Shown: in pieces, positions 61,871 through 64,000 of the stretch
Position numbering within the stretch: the first letter of the stretch is position 1
Layout: every line of letters starts with the position of its first letter
Assembly: GCA_022749755.1 (NCBI GenBank)
Contig: CM040453.1
Coordinates: 6,098,102-6,162,101, forward strand
Reading direction: 5' to 3'
Source: Azadirachta indica
Lineage: Eukaryota > Streptophyta > Magnoliopsida > Sapindales > Meliaceae
Length of the DNA stretch: 64,000 nucleotides
The notes under the pieces: model-generated
What the model saw: only the letters and a program-made list of their open reading frames with translations
Told to the model about the DNA's origin: nothing
Database searches by the model: none
Program-made: the position numbers and the translations under genes

Positions 61871-64000
61871 GCATTTTTATTTTTTATGAATTTTAAGGTT
61901 ACAAATATTATTTTGTTATAATATTAGTAATATTTGTGTTAAAATATGTTATTAATTAATCTAGGTAAGATTGAATTATGATCCATCAATCTTTTAATTT
62001 TCTTTTCCTATAGTGTGTTATTTTTTAAAATAAAAAATATTGTATGTATTTTCAAAGATATGTTTAGATTTTATTCTCCCAACTAAAAACTATGGTTCAT
62101 CAATTAAGAATAGGAGTTGATTGCTTTTAGCAACTCAAGCATTGTATATTTTTTAAATATTAAATACTGCATTAAATAAAATAAATCTCTCTCAAATCTT
62201 TATACCAATGTGATTCAAATTTTAAACTTTGTGTACCATTTAAAAAGTTTTACCAATAAGTTTTTATCAAATAAATCAAATACTCTTTAGAAAAATTTTA
62301 CCACCAATCTTTCAAATAAAATATCAAATTATTCTTCAGCATCCTAATTTACATTTAAGTAATAAAATGTTTTGATTAACTTCGTGCTTTTTTTAGCTCT
62401 CCTTTTTTGGTTTGTTTTTCCCTAACTTGATTTGTGCTTCATTTTGTTTTAATCTATTTTATTTTCTTTTATAATATTACTGCTACATCTTTATAACATA
62501 AAATTAATATTTTTGAAAGTTGAAATTGGGATTTAAAATACTAACACAAAATTTATAAATATAATTTAAATTAATCCAATAATTTTGGTTGCTTGAAATT
62601 TAAATGAATGATTATTTTCATTTTATCCGTAATTTATTAATATATATTAAATATGTGTCAATTTATTAAAAACCCTCACTTCACCTCACTCAACTATAAC
62701 TTATTGTTAATTCTAACATAACCAAAGGCAAAATAGTAATTTTATTTTATTTAATTCTTTTTTTTTTAAAAAGACATTTTTAGCCTTAGCCATGTGTGGC
62801 CATGGCCGAGGCAACACAACGATTGTTTGCTTGCGAGCGACTACCACCTCATTGTCGTTATCTTGCTGCCGCTACCATCATATTTTACATTTAGTATTTT
62901 TTTTAATTTTTGTTGAGACAAGAGTATAATAGTCATTTTACTAGTTTCGTTTAAGTTAATAGTCAATTGCCATTAAATGGGGTGAAGTGATGACTTTTTC
63001 ATAAATTGAGGATTGTGATGATATATGACAATAAATTAGGGTAAACGATAAAATTAACCCTTATATTAACGCGGCTCAAGGTAACTCCGTGGCGCATGCA
63101 CTTAACGTTGCAGTGCCGGAAATAAAGAAAGGAGTAGAACGCAAACTCACAGACCCACATGGAGATTTATAACAGGATACTAACATCAGAGTCCCTAAAT
63201 TTAATAAAATTACAATTAATTTATAATTTACTTTGTATAAAACTTTACCGGCGGACTGGATTCGCGAGTACTAATTCAATTATATATATTTAAATATTTT
63301 TTTATAATATTATAAAATATATGGTAAATTTTTTCTTAAATTTAATGTGGGTGAGATTCAAATATCAAATTACTTTTAAAATATTTTTTATAATATTTTT
63401 ATAATGTTATATAATATAAGCTAAATTTAATGTGAGTGAGATTCAATTATTAAATTCTTTGAACAATTTAAAAAATTTTGTTGATTAAATTATCTAAATA
63501 TTTACAATTAACAATTACTTAAAATAACTAATTTAATAAACTAGCCCTTATATAAAAACAAAAGCAAAACTCGTAATTTGCATTAAAAAGTTTAAAGATA
63601 AAGTTATTTTTCATTAATTCTTAGCGTTTGACTCTATTCACATAACATAACCCCAGTCATTTGTTTTAATGGTCATGAATTATATCTTAGTTATAATTTT
63701 ATAAAAGCTCAAGGACTCCAACATTATTATCACAAATTATGGTCTGACCTGTATGATAGGGATTGATGATCGATGAGGGGAATTCCCCATTTCCGTTATA
63801 GAAGTATCAACGTGCAGTAAAGAAAGAGTGGGACTTCGGCATTTTGGTTGATCTAGTTGCTCGATCTTCCCCTCTCTCGATCTCTTTCATTAAAATTCTT
63901 AACAGCATAATAACATCTAGGTCCTTGAATTTTTAAAATTTTCCTAAATATACAATTCGTTTAATTATATTAAATAGGTCTCTGATACATATCAAAATGA
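61871..64000. other. AT-rich gene-free spacer at the right edge
   Basis: No gene is recognised. Two short GC-richer stretches (62795-62880 and about 63068-63170) look like repeat fragments. A direct repetition of AATTTAATGTGGGTGAGATTCAA-like sequence (63339-63361 and 63425-63446) is visible. Confidence 0.45.

Noticed and set aside
1..64000. CRISPR arrays, bacterial operons, rRNA genes
   Set aside because: No regularly spaced repeats, no polycistronic bacterial gene layout and no rRNA sequence were seen; the window is plant nuclear DNA.

Overview
The window is nuclear DNA from a flowering plant, most likely a eudicot. It is AT-rich, its genes are split by many GT-AG introns, it carries plant-only families (ZIFL transporters, SUVH with an SRA domain), and its intergenic space holds MITEs, a LINE fragment, SINE-like sequence and an endogenous pararetrovirus remnant. 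A woody rosid such as a Citrus relative would fit, but the sequence alone cannot prove the species. I read exon boundaries by eye from splice sites and reading phase; no alignment was run.

Layout. (1) 1-21.4 kb is a decaying tandem array of minus-strand ZIFL-type major facilitator genes. One copy (ZIFL-A, 6727 to 989) is intact for its first 11 exons and runs towards the left edge. Upstream of it lie a 3'-terminal fragment (11042-9302, frameshifted) and a 5'-terminal fragment (17471-16060). Blocks at 11.4-14.0 kb are repeated at 19.5-21.4 kb. This arm also holds a tRNA-His gene, a degenerate LINE ORF2 tail, and two MITE families whose insertions can be proven from empty sites in the duplicated blocks. 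(2) 22.8-25.3 kb is an intronless SUVH1/3-type SRA-SET histone methyltransferase gene, plus strand. (3) 27.15-30.29 kb is a two-exon gene for a PWWP protein with a C-terminal RRM-like fold; its promoter carries an E2F-type site and site II-type motifs. (4) 32.9-53.0 kb is a complete exportin-7 orthologue on the minus strand, 28 coding exons encoding 1052 residues, plus an intron in the 5' UTR. (5) 53-64 kb has no intact gene. It holds a broken Caulimoviridae-type insertion (about 57.56-60.88 kb) between two direct repeats of roughly 1 kb.

Functionally the intact genes are unrelated housekeeping or regulatory genes: membrane transport of zinc/organic anions (ZIFL), chromatin reading and methylation (SUVH, PWWP), and Ran-dependent nuclear transport (exportin-7). 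The two neighbouring chromatin genes face the same way, but each has its own 5' region, and nothing shows a shared transcript. I found no previously undescribed biological system. The most informative observations are evolutionary: complementary ZIFL gene fragments, precise MITE insertions with matching empty sites, a nested MITE, and a viral remnant bracketed by a host duplication.
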